The notes below the pieces were generated by a model. That model saw only the letters and a program-made list of their open reading frames with translations. It was not told the DNA's origin and did not search any database. DNA of 64,000 bases, taken from positions 1,178,001 through 1,242,000 of the forward strand of contig NC_089190.1 in the NCBI RefSeq assembly GCF_947507565.1, in the 5' to 3' direction. Shown here one piece after another: positions 33,179 through 44,781 of this stretch. Every line of letters begins with the position of its first letter. The first letter of the stretch is position 1. The position numbers and the translations under genes were made by a program. This stretch comes from Oscarella lobularis (taxonomy: Eukaryota; Porifera; Homoscleromorpha; Homosclerophorida; Oscarellidae).

Positions 33179-36100
33179 CTAACAGCGATAAGTAATGAGA
33201 TAAAAGGGATACGTCTTATCATTTTTGTAAGTGATGTAGACAGTGCTACCACCGGTGAACCCCTTGACTGAATCATACTCGTAGTTGATCCCAGTTCCAG
33301 CAGGCTTCATTGGAGGTTTTCGTAAACTACCATTCGGTGCCATCTCAATCCAGTCCCCAGTTAGAACCTTCACAAGAAACATTTGCTTAGCCCCGCCAAG
33401 AGAATAGGCGTAGCCATTGGAATAGCTTGCATTGACGGCAAAGTAATTGCCTTGACCCCACATTCCAGCGTTGCTGTAGCGCATGTCAAATCCTTCCTCT
33501 CCTTCATATATCAGCTTTGGATCGGTGCTTCTTGTTCCATGAAAAAGCTCCTGTTCGTTGATCTTGCCGTCGTTCTTGCGAAGCATTCTGCGTTTGTGAC
33601 TGTCATACTGCTCCCACAGCCACTGATTTTGAATTCTATGGAGCTTTTCTATTTTTACCTGTAAAAACAAGATAACAATACTAGTAAGGAGACGGTCTCT
33701 TTATAATACATACGCTCGAAATAGTTTCTTTCATTCTGGCTTCAATTCGAATTGCTTCAGGTGACCCAAGGGAAACGCTCTTTAATTCCACGACATCCCC
33801 TTGCTCTTCCCATTCGTCCGGAAAAGACGGTTCTTGCTCTTTGTTCCTGGAACTTTGATAGTCAATAATCATTTCCTAAAATCGCTGCATTTATTCAGCT
33901 ACCGAAGAAAGAACTAACGATAATATATACCTGCAATTCATTAACAACTTTTTCCAAATTTTGCTTTAATCCTTCTATTTTTAATTCAATTGTTGTAGTC
34001 TCCACGTCAAAGTCTGCTTCAAGTAATAAATCACTTTTAGCGACAATTTCTTTTATTTCATCTTTTAAGGCTTTCACAGCATCCTTTGGAATTTTTAGCT
34101 TTTTTTCACCAAAGCTACTATTTATGAGATGCAACAGCGTAGACTTTGCACTTGTAACGTCTCGCCTTTGTCCACAAGCTGTTAGAAGCACCGGGGCAGC
34201 TTCAGCTTCTGAATGTTCAACGACTGCAGAACTAGCAGACTGCTGAATCTCTCTTCTAATTTTTCGTTCCCTGTTAGTTAACGTGTTTGTTTGGGTCATT
34301 CTTTCAAAATCGATCAAGTAATGAACGCTGTTCACTTGTATTGGCATTGGTTTGGCGGTACGCAGCTGATAGGTACTTTCTATCTGTTTGTTTGACGTGG
34401 CATCGTACCACTGGAACATACGACTGTCATCCTCGAAACACCACCTATAAGGCAATGCTGCAGCATCAAATTCGGATCGAAGTATTTGCCGTCTTTTGCC
34501 AGTAGAAATATTCGTTTGCATCATCTGCTGCAGGTCTATTAAATACTTGAAAGACTTGATTTCACGTTGCATCTGACTCGACGGATCCGACTGAAAGGCT
34601 GATTCAATTGCTTGGCTCGATTCAACATCGTAGGGCAAAAACTGGTCGCCGTCTCCAAAATACTTCCACTCGTATTGCTTGGGTTGCAACGTGGACGCAA
34701 AAGAATTAGCTTCTTTTAAAAACGCGTCCTTACTGGTACGATCATAAACAACAACACGAATGAATTGAATTGAAGAGCTGGAAGTCTCGGAAAAATACGA
34801 CCGAATAACGTCAAAAGTGATAGAAGCGCACTCGTCGACAGGAAACCGAAACACGCCAGTCCCGAGCGCAGGAATGGCAACAGACCGAGCTCCTACAGCT
34901 GCGGCCTGGAGAAGAGAATTTTGGACGGCCTGTCGGAGAGCACCTTTCTCACACAGTCCTCCTTCCGTCTTGAGATTGTGTCCAGGCAATGCCACAGCGT
35001 TGCCAGGTCTAACTCGCGGACGAACGTAGTTGGCTGCGTCAGTCGCAATTGCAGGGCCGCCCAGTTTAGATATTGCTCCAGCGACTCCTGCTCCAGGAAT
35101 AAGGTCTTCGTTCGCCGCGTTGACAATGACGTCAACGTCTTCTTCAGCAATATTATTGCGACAAAGTATTAGAGTTTTAGCACCAATTTTAATTTCTTTG
35201 AGTATAACAGATTTTTGAATTCCTGGCCAAGTGACTTGAACGCCGAACTCTCTTTGAAGTTTTCTCATTTGTGCCAGAAATCGTTCGTTCGAAAGTAATT
35301 TTGACTGTTGGTCCGATAACTGAATGGTGTCTTCTACTAAAACCCTTTTTACCTCTGCTTCTAAAGAGTCCAGTACAGAGCGCATCCGAGACACCTTGTT
35401 TTTCTCGCCTTTCAGGAACAGCGAAAAATTGTTGCCCGCTCTTCTTACAAACACGCCTTCCTCTTTCGCACACTGTATGACTTTGGTCCACATTTTTGTG
35501 CACAAAATGCCCCCAATACACTCGTTTCCGCATTGAAATACGGTGCTATCTGACTCTTGTTCTTTGGCCAATGCGTTCAACTCGCTTTCGGCCATTTCCA
35601 CATCCTCAGAAGAGAATGCGTAAACGTGAACGCAGTTTTTCTCCACATAAAGCCCAACAGAAAGCATCTTTTCCATCTCCTGCCTTTTTTCGCGATCCTG
35701 CAGCTTTTTGAACAGTTGAAACGGCACTGAAATTTCTTTACTGAACTGGTCCAATAAATTTGGAAGAGCACAGAACTTTTCTTTAGCATCAGCAATTTCT
35801 TCTGCCTGCAATCCCACTACTTCAAACGACGTGGCATTTACGTTTTTTGGCAATTGCAGCGACTTGTCAGGACGACCAATATCTATGAAAAGTTCAGCTG
35901 TCTCCTTCAGTTCGTCTCTGATAGAATAAAATTTTGTTCTGATAACATTAAACGCTTTTGCGGGATACTCCACGTGAAAAGTCTTGCTCGTAAGCCCTTC
36001 TAGAAATTCATCAAGTTGCTGAGACGCTTTGCTCACTTGACCTCTCTTGCCTCTAACAATTGCATGCACTTGCTGCTCGTCTTTAGATTTTTTGAAAAAT

Positions 36101-39100
36101 ATTTCAACACACTCCTCGTGCTTTAGTTTTTCCAGCTCCTTTTTCTTACAGACTTCAAGAAACCGATATTCGCGTACGGACATAGGCTTTTCCTAAAGAG
36201 GCAATTCCAATGACGAGCAATAAAAGAAAAAAGTGTCTCACTTACCTCTGTTTTGTCAACTGTAAGATCAAAATAGGAATGTAATTGTCTTCTGAACTTA
36301 TCGTAAGACTCTGGGTTGCTAAATGCCAAGTCAATGAATCCTGCGCGTAGTCGAAACAGATTGCAGGCGAGGCCACACTCTGCTGCTAGCTGGTCTAATT
36401 GCAAGTTTTTTTCTTGATTTCTTGCTCGACTGAGACAATCGGTTTGAGATTTGAGCAATCGTAGAGAACGAGAAGACACCCGCTTCAGTTCTGCTTTCAA
36501 AATTTCTTCAGCTTCAAGCACGCCGCTTTCTTTGATGCCCAAAATAGTGACTACAACTTCAGAAGGAAATTTCTGGCTTGCACTGGTCGTCGGACCTTCG
36601 CTTATCCTTCTCCTTCGCTCCAATGCAGCAGCAACGACAAGATTTGGAAATTTGCTTTGTATTGGTCGGACGATAGCGCCAGAAACAAACTGCTCTACAA
36701 CTTTATAGCCGTTCACAGATTCCTTTACACATTTGAAATCTTCGAACATTCTTTCTCTGAACTGCTTTTGGGCACTTTGAACATTGCTAACTGCGCCTTT
36801 GAAACTCAGCGAAGAACTTTTAAGCGTTATTTCAACGCTGTTTGACAGTGCAACGCTGTCTTTGATGTCAACTAGTTCTTGGCGTGGGTTTCGGTCAAGA
36901 ACCTCTACTACGTAATCTCGTTCATTAGTACTGCATCGAAGCTCCTCTTCGCAAATTTCGCTCATAAGACATTGCCTAAACTCTTCAACAGCTGCATCAA
37001 GATCTTCGCGGACGTAGCTAGTGATAAGAATCATTCCGTCATGTGTTAGTCTCGGAGAAACGCTGACAGCATGTCCTTTTCGAATCTTCTGCAATCTTCC
37101 ATCCTTATTCAGAAGATTAAACGACTCTCCACTGCACGGCACTTTGGACTCAAACGGACGAGCTGAAAGAATTTCAAAGGCACGTTGTACAGAAGAGGAG
37201 TCAAAGCCTGCCAACGTCACAAGCTTCTTCCCCTGTGGCAACTCACGCTGTTTCTCTAAAAACACTACTGCCTTCGTGTCCGCTTGTATTCTTCTCTTTG
37301 CAGATAGGGTGGCGTATTTACTCAGCTCGATGTTTCTCTCGTCGTAACAAGAGAGAACATCGGTCAGAAACTTGGAAGCTTCCTCCAACTGCTCAGACGA
37401 CTCACTCTCTATCGTTATTTCTTCAGAGTTTTTGTGCAGCCCCACTTGCGAAACTCTGAGCATTTGGAACTTTTCGCGCAAAGGCATATTGCCCAGCAAT
37501 GCTTCGGCGCAGTTTCTAAAAGAAGAAAACATTTGAAAGCAAATAAAGAAAACCGGCTTCTGCTCATACTTTTGTAGCGGAAATGTTCGTTTCAGTGGCG
37601 CCTGAGCGGCTGACAGAAATGGCTGTAAATGGGCTATTGCCTTTTGAACAACCTCTTCCTTGCCAACGAAACACACGCGACGATCCTCGGGTTGAAAAAT
37701 AATGTTAACGTCATCGTTGACATACCTAATTAATAAAACGCACAGAAGAGTAAAATAGCATTCTTCTTGTCCGGGTGCAATCATTTTTACCATGATTTAT
37801 AGAAGTCTTGATATGGTGACGTTCCACGAGATTGAGAAGTCAAATGGTTAATCTGCTGAGAAGTAAGCTCAAGTATTTGCTCTTTTACGCTGCCTAGAGT
37901 ATGTGCAAGCATCTCCATCCGTTGAGTTTCCCTCTTGGGTGCTGCCAGAATCAGAATTTGGTGATGAGAGTCATAATTCACTGTAATCTCATGTCCGCGG
38001 CATTTCTCAATGTCTTTTTCATAGGCTTTGATGGCAAAATTGTATTGACTGCTGTTAAGCGGGATTCTAAAAGTGAGATCAGTAAATGCCCGGTTGCATC
38101 ACGCCTTAATTAATTAAGCTAACCGTAAATTCGAATTCTGCTGACCGGCTTGAGAAAGCCCAAAAGAAGATTGAGCCTGCATAGACAAAGCTTGAGCTTG
38201 ACGCTGAGTGTAGAAATCTTGAGCTGTAGGCTGAGGTTGCACGTGGAAGCCTTGAGCCGTTCGCGGATCTGCTAAAGAAGGTCGATCCTGCTGAGTAAAC
38301 ACTTGGGTGCGAGGATGAGTAAAATGAGCGTCGTGTCTAGTAGTCCGAGGTTGATGCTGCTGTCCCTGAAGGCGACTAGTGTCTTTGCTACTGCTTCCTA
38401 AGCCCGCCTGTTGAAACTGGGCACTGACTGGCTTTCCTCCAAATTCGGTCAATCCTGCCGCAGCAACTTGTGCCTCCGTTTTGTCAAGGTAGTTGATGTA
38501 AGCGTAGCCCTTTGCTTTTTCTCTAATCTCTTCTTCTGTCAAACCAGGAGGAAGTTGCCAGACTTTTACAGTAAAAGTCTCCGGAAAAGAAAGTTTCGAT
38601 TTAGCTAGATTCCTGGTAGTAGAAGAACCGGCTTGAATGTTTGTCACAATTTGTTTCCCACTCAGAAAACTTTTATTTAGCGCAGCGTGCGCTTTTTCAA
38701 GAGCCTCCTTGTTGCTGAAGTTGACAAATCCGAATTTTCCATCCTTCTTGGCATCTTTGTTCACCTTGACATTAACAATGGAAGACGCAAAAGACGAAAA
38801 GTGATCTTGAAGATCCTTTTCAGTGACATTTAGCGGAAGTGAGCCAACCCAAAGTCCACAAACAGTATCTAAAGATATGAATAAGAATGAAAGTTCAAAA
38901 AAAAACTCTATCTATCTATCTATCTGACTGTGTGGCAAGCATAAGGACATTCCTATGCTCCCTAAGGCAGAAATGCTATAATTGTAATCAGTGCTTCCTT
39001 TACCCTCTTTTGGATACTTTCATTAGGGCTCGCTGTAGGCGCAACTTCTCTCTCGATCTAGCTAGAGCATCTCACACTAACTCAACACAGCGATGCGACT

Positions 39101-40003
39101 TTCCTAAGACATGCAGCGCGATAGTCTTAGTTCACGCCCTGAAAGCCCCGCCCCGTGAAGACGTCCAAGTCGAAAGCGGAAAAACTTTTAGTAACGGCGT
39201 GGATATTGGTCCGGCAGCCGGACCAATATCATTACGGCTATTGGTCCGGCAGTTAGCGTACGTGTCCCCAGCATGTACCTAACCTAGCTTAAAAAGCGTT
39301 TTCTTCTTGTACCTAACCCAATCCTAACCCTAAACCTTACTGGTATCGGTGGCGGCCCCGCTCCGGGCTTAACCGCCCCAATGAGCATAGGTCGCAGAGG
39401 GGGGCTTCGCCCCCCCTGGAACCACCATGCTACGGGCGGTTAAGCCACAGTCGCGGGTGATCGTATATTGCCGGTTGGGTACGGAGAAAAAAAGAAAAAG
39501 AAAAAAAGAAAAGAAAAAAAAACGAGAACGCTTCGGGATTCGAACCCGAGAACCGTCACGTGCCCCGTGGTTCATGCATCCGGTCCTCCCAGCACCCCCC
39601 CCCTGCCCGTTGAGCCATCGCGGCAACCCTGGAAACGGGGCGTTATCGCAGGTCTTTATAATGCTAGACTGCCGGACCAATAGGCGTAATGATAATGGTC
39701 CGGCTGCCGGACCAATATCCACTTCGTTTTAGTAACGCCACTGATCTGCCTACCTCGATGGAAACAAACTTGGATTTTGCTTCCTAGCATCTCCGTGCCG
39801 TCGAGGCGTGCTAGGGCTTCTTCAGCCACTGCTTTGCTAGTAAAATAAACCATCCCATAACCTCTTTCGATGACGACTTTGGACACAGAATGAGAGTAAC
39901 CAGAGAAAAGGGCGCTCAGATCCTCTTCGTTCGCTTTGGGCGGTAATTTCACGCGCAAGACCGACTCCATCGTGTACGCGTTGACGGTAATTAGATTACC
40001 CAC
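33179..40003 (-). CDS. PARP10/14-like mono-ADP-ribosyltransferase (RRM-KH-macro-WWE-PARP)
   Basis: Large multi-exon gene. N-terminal RRM-like domains: SVLRVKLPPKANEEDLSALF (39.9 kb) and VCGLWVGSLPLNVTEKDL plus KVWQLPPGLTEEEI (38.1-38.9 kb). Gln-rich linker, then long KH-like repeats (35.5-37.8 kb). One macrodomain: DVDVIVNAANEDLIPGAGVA and ALGTGVFRFP. Two WWE-type modules (YEWKYFGDGDQFLPYD, YRWCFEDDSRMFQWYD) precede the PARP catalytic domain, which has ELFHGT and GNYFAVNASYSNGYAY and ends YLITYRC. The third triad position, Glu in PARP1, aligns to Val (STVYITYKND), so mono-ADP-ribosylation is expected. PARP14 of vertebrates has three macrodomains; only one is seen here. Start at 40003 or 39970 is ambiguous. 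Likely roles: stress or antiviral ADP-ribosylation, inferred from family. Confidence 0.88.
39197..39726. mobile_element. MITE-like element with 55-bp terminal inverted repeats
   Basis: The 530-bp element lies in the intron between the first two RRM exons of the PARP gene. Its ends (39199-39253 and 39668-39722) are inverted repeats with two mismatches in 55. Each terminal repeat itself contains a palindrome, ATTGGTCCGGCAGCCGGACC in the left copy, and a further ATTGGTCCGGCAG. It is flanked by an 11-bp direct repeat TTTTAGTAACG (39186-39196 and 39727-39737), which looks like a target-site duplication. No transposase is encoded. The interior contains a tRNA-like segment and pyrimidine runs, so it may be a composite of a MITE and a SINE. 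Confidence 0.85.
39527..39624 (-). other. tRNA-like pol III promoter segment inside the MITE
   Basis: On the minus strand, GATGGCTCAACGGGCAG resembles an A box and GGTTCGAATCC is a perfect B box, sitting in a 5-bp T-arm stem (TCGGG/CCCGA). The 3' acceptor strand does not pair with the 5' end, so this is not a functional tRNA. It is followed by TTTTTTTT, a possible pol III terminator. The structure resembles the head of a tRNA-derived SINE. Confidence 0.65.
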
Positions 40004-40679
40004 GACGCTTTTGATTTGAAGTGCCGTTAATCTATTTACACTAGCACTTAATTAAGCCACGTGAACCAGAATGATAGCACATTGATGGCACCGGCTTTTT
40101 GACTAAAACGTATCTCTTTGCTCAATGTATTCACAACTCGTCGCTAGACTAAGCATACACGGTCAGAAGTTCTGACACTAGGGTTTTAAAGGATAGCGTG
40201 GTGCGACCTGGGTAATGCTACATGGATGTAGCTAACAGATACGAAATACCAAATTAATTAATGCAAACATAATGAACAAGTTTCGCCGGTCAAGTTAGAA
40301 TTGGCCTATACGAGACTACTTATTCTAAACGGAAGGCGAGGCGCTTTGCAAAGCGACAAATGCTTCTAGGGATGTCGATAACAAACGCCAGCTTTTGTGT
40401 CTATGAGAACGGTCTCTGTAGACAACAAATAGCTCCACCACAGAAACAGTGCCGTTTACACAGAACTCGTCTAATCAAGATAACACGGACTGAGATTTCT
40501 AATGGAGGCTACAAAGGTCTAAAAGCGTCCACCAGAGCTCCTGTAAACCAAATTTTGTGCATGTACAGGTCACTGGATCAAAACGTGGACTGAAAAGAGG
40601 CGTGCTGCGTGACTCACGCCAGCAGGTTGAGATGATATACGTCATGGAAAGAAAACTAGAGCAAACTTTCCCAGGTGAT
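40004..40679. other. Gene-poor spacer 5' of the PARP-like gene
   Basis: This stretch should hold the PARP-like promoter near 40010-40100. It contains short open frames without recognisable domains and nothing that I can support as a gene. It runs into the EF-hand fragment at 40680. Confidence 0.4.
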
Positions 40680-41002
40680 TTTCGGAAACAACCATCCTAT
40701 TCTCAAAGACCTCATAAAGAGACTGCAGCAACGCCTAAGACAATCTTGGAAATCACTGCGTCGCAACCTAAGAGTAATAAGCATGATGCCTGTACTTAGG
40801 ACAGGCAGATTCACTTGCCATTCGAACTGTAGGCTAATGATCCAGATAGTACTGATTTCGTCTCTTGTTTGGCGTTCAGAATGGTTCTAAAAGACAGCGG
40901 TATATCCATGTCAGATAACGAATTCTTCTACCTGGCATCATACATGGACAGCAATCTCACAGATAAAATCAACTACAACGTTTTTCTCCAACTGATCATC
41001 TA
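40680..41002 (+). pseudogene. Eroded EF-hand protein fragment
   Basis: Reading frame at 40680-40790 gives KDLIKRLQQRLRQSWKSLRR. After a possible acceptor at 40879 the next segment reads MSDNEFFYLASYMDSNLTDK then INYNVFLQLII and a stop. This pattern is that of the paired EF-hands of EFCAB-type proteins. The two pieces are in different frames, the calcium loop residues are incomplete and no complete gene can be assembled. It is probably a relic or a partial duplicate; a real short gene with unseen exons is an alternative. Confidence 0.4.
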
Positions 41003-41134
41003 GTTCAATGATAAGACAGCTTTATAGGAATACACATATTAACGTTATGTCTATGTCTGTACACGTATTAATGCATTTGTACCGTAACCAAATTGCATTC
41101 TCACGTGATGCCAACCACGTACCACCCATCGACC

Positions 41135-43304
41135 ATGGTCCCAGCTTTGGTCGCTTTGCTGACCGCTCTTCTCATATCAAGCCACTGTGCAACCGCAACC
41201 CTACACCAGGGAGATCCCGTCCGCGGTTGGAACAGCTACGGTATCGCAGTATAGCATTGGCACTCTCCCTTGCTACCACAGCATCTCTAGACGGATATAC
41301 GTGTACAGTATCAGAGGACGAAGTCAAAGCAAATGCAGATTTCATGGCTAAGAATCTCAAAATAATCTCCGCTTTCAATTATGTCGTGATCGACTACGAA
41401 TGGTTCCGACCGGGCACCGGCCAGTTCGGCTGCTGCGGCAGTCAGCCTTGGGAGAACCTCGTTATCGACGACTACGGTCGACTGCAGCCCTGCCCGTTGC
41501 GCTATCCATCCTCAAAGGGCGGAAAAGGGTTCAAACCGCTCGCTGACTACGTCCATAACTTGGGACTCAAATTTGGAATTCATATCATGAGAGGAATACC
41601 GCGCATTGCAACCAAGAAGAACTTTCCTATCTACAAGTCAAACTACACCGCCCAAGATGCCACGGACCAGTCAACACCGTGCAGCTGGTAAGTGTCAGAC
41701 TGTTGCAGTAGTAAGTACTAACGAATATACTTTAAACCCTACTAAAACTCTCTCGATGTCTCAGATGGGGTCCCAGTAGCCCATCTGAGTATACGTTTAC
41801 AAAAACTTTTCGTCGTCTAGGTGTGCCGATATGTGGGGAGTCAAAAACAATTCTGCCGGTCAAGCCTACTACGATTCGCTGCTCGAAATGTACGACGAAT
41901 GGGGAGTCGATTTCATCAAAATGGACTGCGCCTACGGAACGCAGTGGATTGACGAAATTGAACAGGTCAGTCGCGCCATTGAGAAAAGTTCACGCGACGT
42001 TGTATTCAGCATGTCGCCTACTGACCGCGATCCGGCATTAGCCGAGAAAGTCAAATCAAATGTCACAATGTACAGAATAAATGGTCAGATAGATAGTTTC
42101 GTTTAGCGTTCTATTTCTGCATTGACTTATTAGGCGACGTTTGGGATAACTGGGACAGTGTCAAAAGCGCTTTCAGTACGGCACCCAATTTCGTTCATTT
42201 AATTGGAACCCCTTCGTATCCCGACCTGGACATGCTGCCTTTGGGTAATCTCAGCGTTCGAGGTGGACACGGCCCCCCGAGACAATCTGGACTATCCCAA
42301 AACGAACAGAGATCACTTATGACACTATGGTTAGAAAACGCTTCGCGTTTAGTCGTTCTATTTCAACAGCTCGTGCCTACAGGACAATATTCCGCAATCC
42401 CCTAATAATGGGTGGTGTACTACCGTCACTGGCCAACGACTCCTTTACCATGAACCTACTCACAAACACCCCTGTTCTCTTCATGCACGGCACTGCTAAG
42501 AACAGTCGTCCTGTCGCCGTTACGATAAACCAAGTACTGTACCATCTACAACAGTTACCGGGCAGTCACTAACGACTACTTTTCCAGACAATGCCAGCAG
42601 AGGGATGGCCTGTCACCGCTGAAAAGTGCAATGAACAGGACCCCAATCAGCAGTGGATCGTCAAAGGCGACGGAACGATTCAATTTGTATACAATGAGTC
42701 GACGTGCCTCGACGTATACAACTGCGGAACGGGGAACGGCACGCCGGTGCGCGCGTACGAGTGCCACGTCGGCAACGGGTGCACGAACGGAAAGAACCAA
42801 GTGATAACGTGTTTCTAAGCGCTTTCTCGAGTCCCTCAACGAATGCTCTTCTTCTAGCTATGGAGCATGGGCGACGACGGCACTATCAAGACGTCAATGA
42901 ACGGCGCTTGTCTCGACGTCTTTAACTTCGCCGGTCCGACCGTTGACATATGGTCGTGCAACGGCGGGGAAAACCAAAAGTGGTTGTACGACAAAACGAC
43001 TCGACTTCTAAAGAGTCGTCAGACCGACTACAACCAATGCCTCACCGCCCGTCCAGCGGGAGTCGCTTGGACGGCCGACGGTTACGACGGCGACAAATAC
43101 GTCGCCCTATTTAACACCGAGTCGACGGAACCGGCTGACATAACCGTGTCGTTCGCCAGCATCGGACTCAGTGACAATACGCACTGCACGGCCTACGACA
43201 TGTGGGACGGGGGAATGGGAGCGTCAATGATGGGCAACGTGCACGCCAACGTGCCAGGACATGGAGCCGTCCTATTCAACGTCAGCCACTGCATGGAGTT
43301 CTAA
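41135..43304 (+). CDS. Secreted GH27-type glycoside hydrolase with ricin-B lectin insert
   Basis: Signal peptide MVPALVALLTALLISSHCAT. GH27 (alpha-galactosidase / alpha-N-acetylgalactosaminidase-type) barrel: RGWNSYD, VSEDEVKANADFMAKNL, YVVIDYEWF, LGLKFGIHIMRGIPR, DFIKMDCAYG (nucleophile Asp) and YRINGDVWDNW (expected acid/base Asp). Then TIFRNPLIMGG and LLTNTPVLF. A ricin-type beta-trefoil follows with NQQWIVKGDGTI, CLDVYNCGTGNGTPV, CLDVFNF and NQKWLYD repeats. The typical GH27 C-terminal beta-sandwich resumes after it (YVALFNTESTEPADITV). Exon 1 ends at 41240 and exon 2 starts at 41291, giving a 50-nt intron that restores NSYDGYT. Probably secreted for digesting galactosylated glycans; substrate not determined. 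Its stop lies 10 bp from that of FTSJ1. Confidence 0.9.
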
Positions 43305-43314
43305 TTGAAAACGT

Positions 43315-44740
43315 TTACCGTACTGCATGCTTTTCGTCGTGCGCTGTCTGCTTTTCACTGTACGTAGAGCTCGCCTCGTCGTTTAGTTTGCCGTCTTTTT
43401 TCAGTTGGCGCGCGGTTTCATAGGGAGGGTTAATGGGCGCTTGGGTCGGCTCAAGCGACTTGTAGTGAGAGTCGCCGTCACTGCCAGGGTGCTAGTACAG
43501 TAGCGAGCTTCTTCTTAAAGCGGTGTACAGCGAATCGTGTGCGAGGCTTACCTCGATGTCGTACGTCATGTCGGAATCGTAGGCGCTCAAGTCGCCACAC
43601 GTGACGAAAGGCACGACGCAACGATTGACCCCTTCAAGACTCTTAAAACCGAGTGCTAAATAAAATAAAAGAATTTACTAATAATGTCCGATCTTTTAAT
43701 TAATTAATTAATTAATTAATTTTAAATATACCTGCACTGGGATCCATCATAGGATTCACCATTGTAGGACGATAGCCATCTGGTGGCGAATAGTTTCGAC
43801 AAACAACAAACGCTTCTAATAAAAAGAGTACATAATGCCTTAGCGGATACAATCGTATATACCAATGCTAGAATTTCGACTGCTTCTCGGCTTTGAACAG
43901 ACCACATTTTCAAAGAAGACTTCTAGCTGGGCGTACAAAGTGTCGACGTTCTTTCCGCGAAAAATCTGCATTTAATTAATATTTGTATCAGAATGACGCG
44001 TTCTAGTGCGACAACTCACTTTGGCAACAAACGTGCCGCCTTTTTTCAATACGTGAGTCGTTATATTCAGAGCCTAGTAGTTGAAGTAGACTCACGTCAC
44101 CCTGGTAACATAATATCCGTAATCTCTGACCGAAACTAGTAGTTGACCTTGAATGTATTCATCCATATCGTGCAATCCAGTCACTAACAAGCACCAACAT
44201 TACTGTTAAATTTGAATATAAAGTAAAGTTCACCATCTGGAGCTCCGTCGCAGACAACCAGATCTGCTTTGTCGCCTTCAAAGTGACGAATTATTTCTTC
44301 AGCAGTCGATGCCTAGAAAGAGGTATAAAGCGAAGTTGGCGGCTTCGACCAAGCCTTACTTTAGTAATGTCGCCCTGAATTTGAATGACACCTGGAAGGG
44401 GAGCCATTTTCTGTATGTCGACGGCGACAATTTTGACGTCGACATCGTCGACGCTGAAAAAGGAGCTTGCAAACGAAATCTATCGCCGAAAAGTCTTACC
44501 GAAGGTTCTTCGATAATACCTGACTCCAGCTGCCCGGCGCTGCGCACAGATCGACGACTTTGCGGACGCCTACGCGGAGGATTAGAACTGCGATCCCCAA
44601 AAGGGGCTCCACTCGCAACCGTCGAATATCTTGAACTCTTCGTTGATTTGGATCAACTTGAAAGCACTTCGCGCTCGCCAGCCCTCTTCTTTTGCTTTTC
44701 TGTAGTAGATATCGCGTTTGTCTTTTGAACTTTTCCCCAT
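43315..44740 (-). CDS. FTSJ1: tRNA 2'-O-ribose methyltransferase FTSJ1
   Basis: ATG at 44740: [20 protein letters not shown], then [37 protein letters not shown] (SAM-binding), [55 protein letters not shown] and [16 protein letters not shown]. The K-D-K-E type catalytic residues of the RrmJ/FtsJ fold are in these motifs. C-terminal tail [13 protein letters not shown] resembles that of vertebrate FTSJ1. Acts on positions 32 and 34 of the anticodon loop of several tRNAs with a WDR6 or THADA partner. About nine exons. ATG lies 41 bp from the divergent TLDc gene. Confidence 0.95.
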
Positions 44741-44781
44741 CTCGACGTGCGCTAGACAAACTAGGTTATTTTCGATCGTCA
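44741..44781. promoter_or_regulatory. 41-bp bidirectional promoter FTSJ1/TLDc with GCGCTAG motif
   Basis: Forty-one bp separate the two ATGs, the same length as at CCNL/TPRG1L. GTGCGCTAG is at 44747-44755, oriented towards the TLDc gene, 26 bp before its ATG. Confidence 0.65.

Noticed and set aside
39527-39624. Functional tRNA gene in the MITE
   Set aside because: T arm and A/B boxes exist but the acceptor strands do not pair and the middle part does not fold as an anticodon arm.
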